NCBI GenBank assembly: GCA_903772945.1
Contig: CAICTM010000240.1
Span: 1 to 64,000, forward strand
From: Seminavis robusta
Lineage: Eukaryota; Bacillariophyta; Bacillariophyceae; Naviculales; Naviculaceae
DNA: 64,000 nt
Direction: 5' to 3'
Shown: piece by piece, positions 63,010 through 64,000 of the stretch
How positions within the stretch are numbered: position 1 is the stretch's first letter
Layout: each line of letters opens with the position of its first letter
Translations under genes and position numbers: made by a program
Notes under the pieces: generated by a model
Database searches by the model: none
Told to the model about the DNA's origin: nothing
The model's input: only the letters and a program-made list of their open reading frames with translations

Positions 63010-63945
63010 TTACGCAAAAATGATTTCTTTGGTCTCTGGATCATATCGACTTTGCACCCCCGTCGACGGTTTCATACTACCATTCGGTTTGGAAACTTGC
63101 ATGAAAAAGTCCACAATGCCGGACGATATCTCGTAAAAGGCTCCCACAATAATGAGATTGCCGCCATTGACCTTGTCCATGATTTGCGGATCTTGTACCA
63201 ACTGTTGAAGTTGATTGCGCACATTCATGGCCACCAATTCTCGATCTCTCGCTCGCGCATCGACAATGTTGGACAAGTGATCGTCTTGCAATCCGGCTTT
63301 GATCTTTTGAAGAATTTCCGAGAGCGATTTACTTTCGTTTTGAATTTTCTCCAGTGGCAGCCGTGCGGCTTGAATGGCACCGCATCCTTCGTGTCCCATG
63401 ACCAGCACTACCTTGACTTGCAAATGATGAATGGCATATTCCAAAGACGCACACGTAGTCGGCCCCAGACAATTTCCAGCAACTCGGACGACAAACATGT
63501 CCCCGAGTCCTTGATCAAAGACAATTTCGACCGGGACCCGCGAATCGGAACAACCCAGTACGGCCGTGGAAGGAAATTGTTGTTTGATGAGAGCACGACG
63601 TTCAAAGGCGGAAACTTCAGGACGTGAGGCCGCACCGGTCCAAAACCGAGAATTGCCCTTTTGCAAGGACAGCAAGACTTGCAGTGGCGCCTTTTCTTTG
63701 GCTTTTTGGGATCCTTCTTTGGCCTTACTGAGCGCTTCTTCCATCGACCAACCGCGACTTTGCAGAACCGTCGTCTCTTCGGTACCCGTCAGTGTCCGAC
63801 CACTCTGCAGAAAGGTGGCGGGGTAGGGGTACGGAGGACTATTGTCCTTGCTTATCAGGCGGTGGACCACAAAGGCACTAATGGCCGCCGCCACGCCGGC
63901 AATCAAGGCCGTCTCGGCCAAGTTGTTGTGGTTGGAAGAGCTCAT
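63010..63945 (-). CDS. Beta-carbonic anhydrase, copy 2, signal peptide lost
   Basis: A 311-residue paralog of copy 1, starting at ATG 63945 (MSSSNHNNLAE), with the same orientation and a repeat period of about 2.06 kb. The catalytic domain is complete (GCSDSR, GHEGCGA, AGNCLGPTTC). The N-terminal hydrophobic helix (LAETALIAGVAAAISAFVVHRL) is kept. The signal peptide of copy 1 is not in frame here: a 15-18-base deletion beside the ATG (GATCCTCATTCC of copy 1 is missing) and an indel in CTTCTTTTTCAG leave the old signal-peptide DNA in another frame (FFFSVGHCCCFYS). The start of the gene is 55 bases from the window edge, so an upstream exon cannot be excluded (TTTTTCAG would serve as an acceptor). 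Confidence 0.88.
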   Translation of the reverse strand: MSSSNHNNLAETALIAGVAAAISAFVVHRLISKDNSPPYPYPATFLQSGRTLTGTEETTVLQSRGWSMEEALSKAKEGSQKAKEKAPLQVLLSLQKGNSRFWTGAASRPEVSAFERRALIKQQFPSTAVLGCSDSRVPVEIVFDQGLGDMFVVRVAGNCLGPTTCASLEYAIHHLQVKVVLVMGHEGCGAIQAARLPLEKIQNESKSLSEILQKIKAGLQDDHLSNIVDARARDRELVAMNVRNQLQQLVQDPQIMDKVNGGNLIIVGAFYEISSGIVDFFMQVSKPNGSMKPSTGVQSRYDPETKEIIFA

Positions 63946-64000
63946 GGAGTAGAAGCAGCAGCAGTGGCCAACACTGAAAAAGAAGACAAGCAACTCCAAA
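63946..64000. other. Window edge, remnant of the signal-peptide region
   Basis: Matches the signal-peptide coding DNA of carbonic anhydrase copy 1 but out of frame with copy 2. The plus strand reads CTGAAAAAGAAG, i.e. CTTCTTTTTCAG on the gene strand, a possible intron 3' end. Confidence 0.45.

Overview
The window is nuclear DNA from a eukaryotic alga, most probably a raphid pennate diatom; the species cannot be named from sequence alone. The evidence is a Ty1/copia-like element with a diatom-style pol, short GT-AG introns of about 70-130 nt, and intergenic DNA crowded with the short palindromic words TAGCTAGC and TACCGGTA. The proteome fits too: a beta-carbonic anhydrase, a prolyl-4-hydroxylase-like oxygenase with a W/F-type signal cleavage site, LRR-ectodomain proteins with an internal membrane anchor, and a receptor guanylate cyclase. 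There is no sign of prokaryotic operons, rRNA or CRISPR, and no tRNA was recognised.

Layout: 0.5-3.5 kb decayed copia element; 4.4-7.4 kb two tandem F-box-like genes (-); 8.4-10.0 kb cytochrome P450 (+); 10.4-11.2 kb decayed copy of a secreted EGF/VWD gene; 11.9-12.4 kb small protein; 14.0-15.7 kb the less decayed but broken EGF/VWD gene; 17.1-23.0 kb a 13-exon receptor kinase/guanylate cyclase; 24.0-28.4 kb a 4-exon P5-type ATPase; 30.7-32.7 kb PhoD-like phosphatase; 33.8-35.1 kb truncated LRR protein (-); 35.9-38.4 kb two tandem prolyl-4-hydroxylase-like genes; 38.7-39.1 kb small membrane protein (-); 39.5-40.2 kb LINE 3' fragment; 40.7-42.2 kb membrane protein with an HEMVH zincin motif; 42.7-43.3 kb tandem duplicated block; 43.5-43.9 kb small acidic protein (-); 45.4-46.3 and 48.9-49.9 kb two CRAL-TRIO genes flanking a palindrome-rich 1.5 kb tract; 51.1-52.0 kb DUF1349-like protein with an acidic tail; 53.9-54.5 kb membrane protein (-); 54.9-56.3 (-) and 59.3-60.6 kb (+) two MYND-finger/TPR-like genes; 56.5-56.8 kb second LINE fragment; 57.1-58.5 kb HHxxxDG acyltransferase-like gene with a frameshift; 61.0-62.0 and 63.0-63.9 kb two tandem beta-carbonic anhydrases (-).

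The genes do not form one pathway. The strongest overall theme is local gene duplication: seven separate pairs lie within 64 kb, at different stages of divergence or decay, and several pairs differ in the part that sets protein location or domain content (lost signal peptide, added N-terminal repeat, frameshifted tail). Two membrane signalling/transport genes stand out. The receptor cyclase has an 8-nt microexon, two GC-AG introns and a kinase domain with a full set of catalytic residues. The P5-type ATPase has an unusual cysteine-rich luminal N-terminus. Gene starts were set to in-frame ATG codons; splice sites were inferred by reading-frame continuity and conserved motifs.
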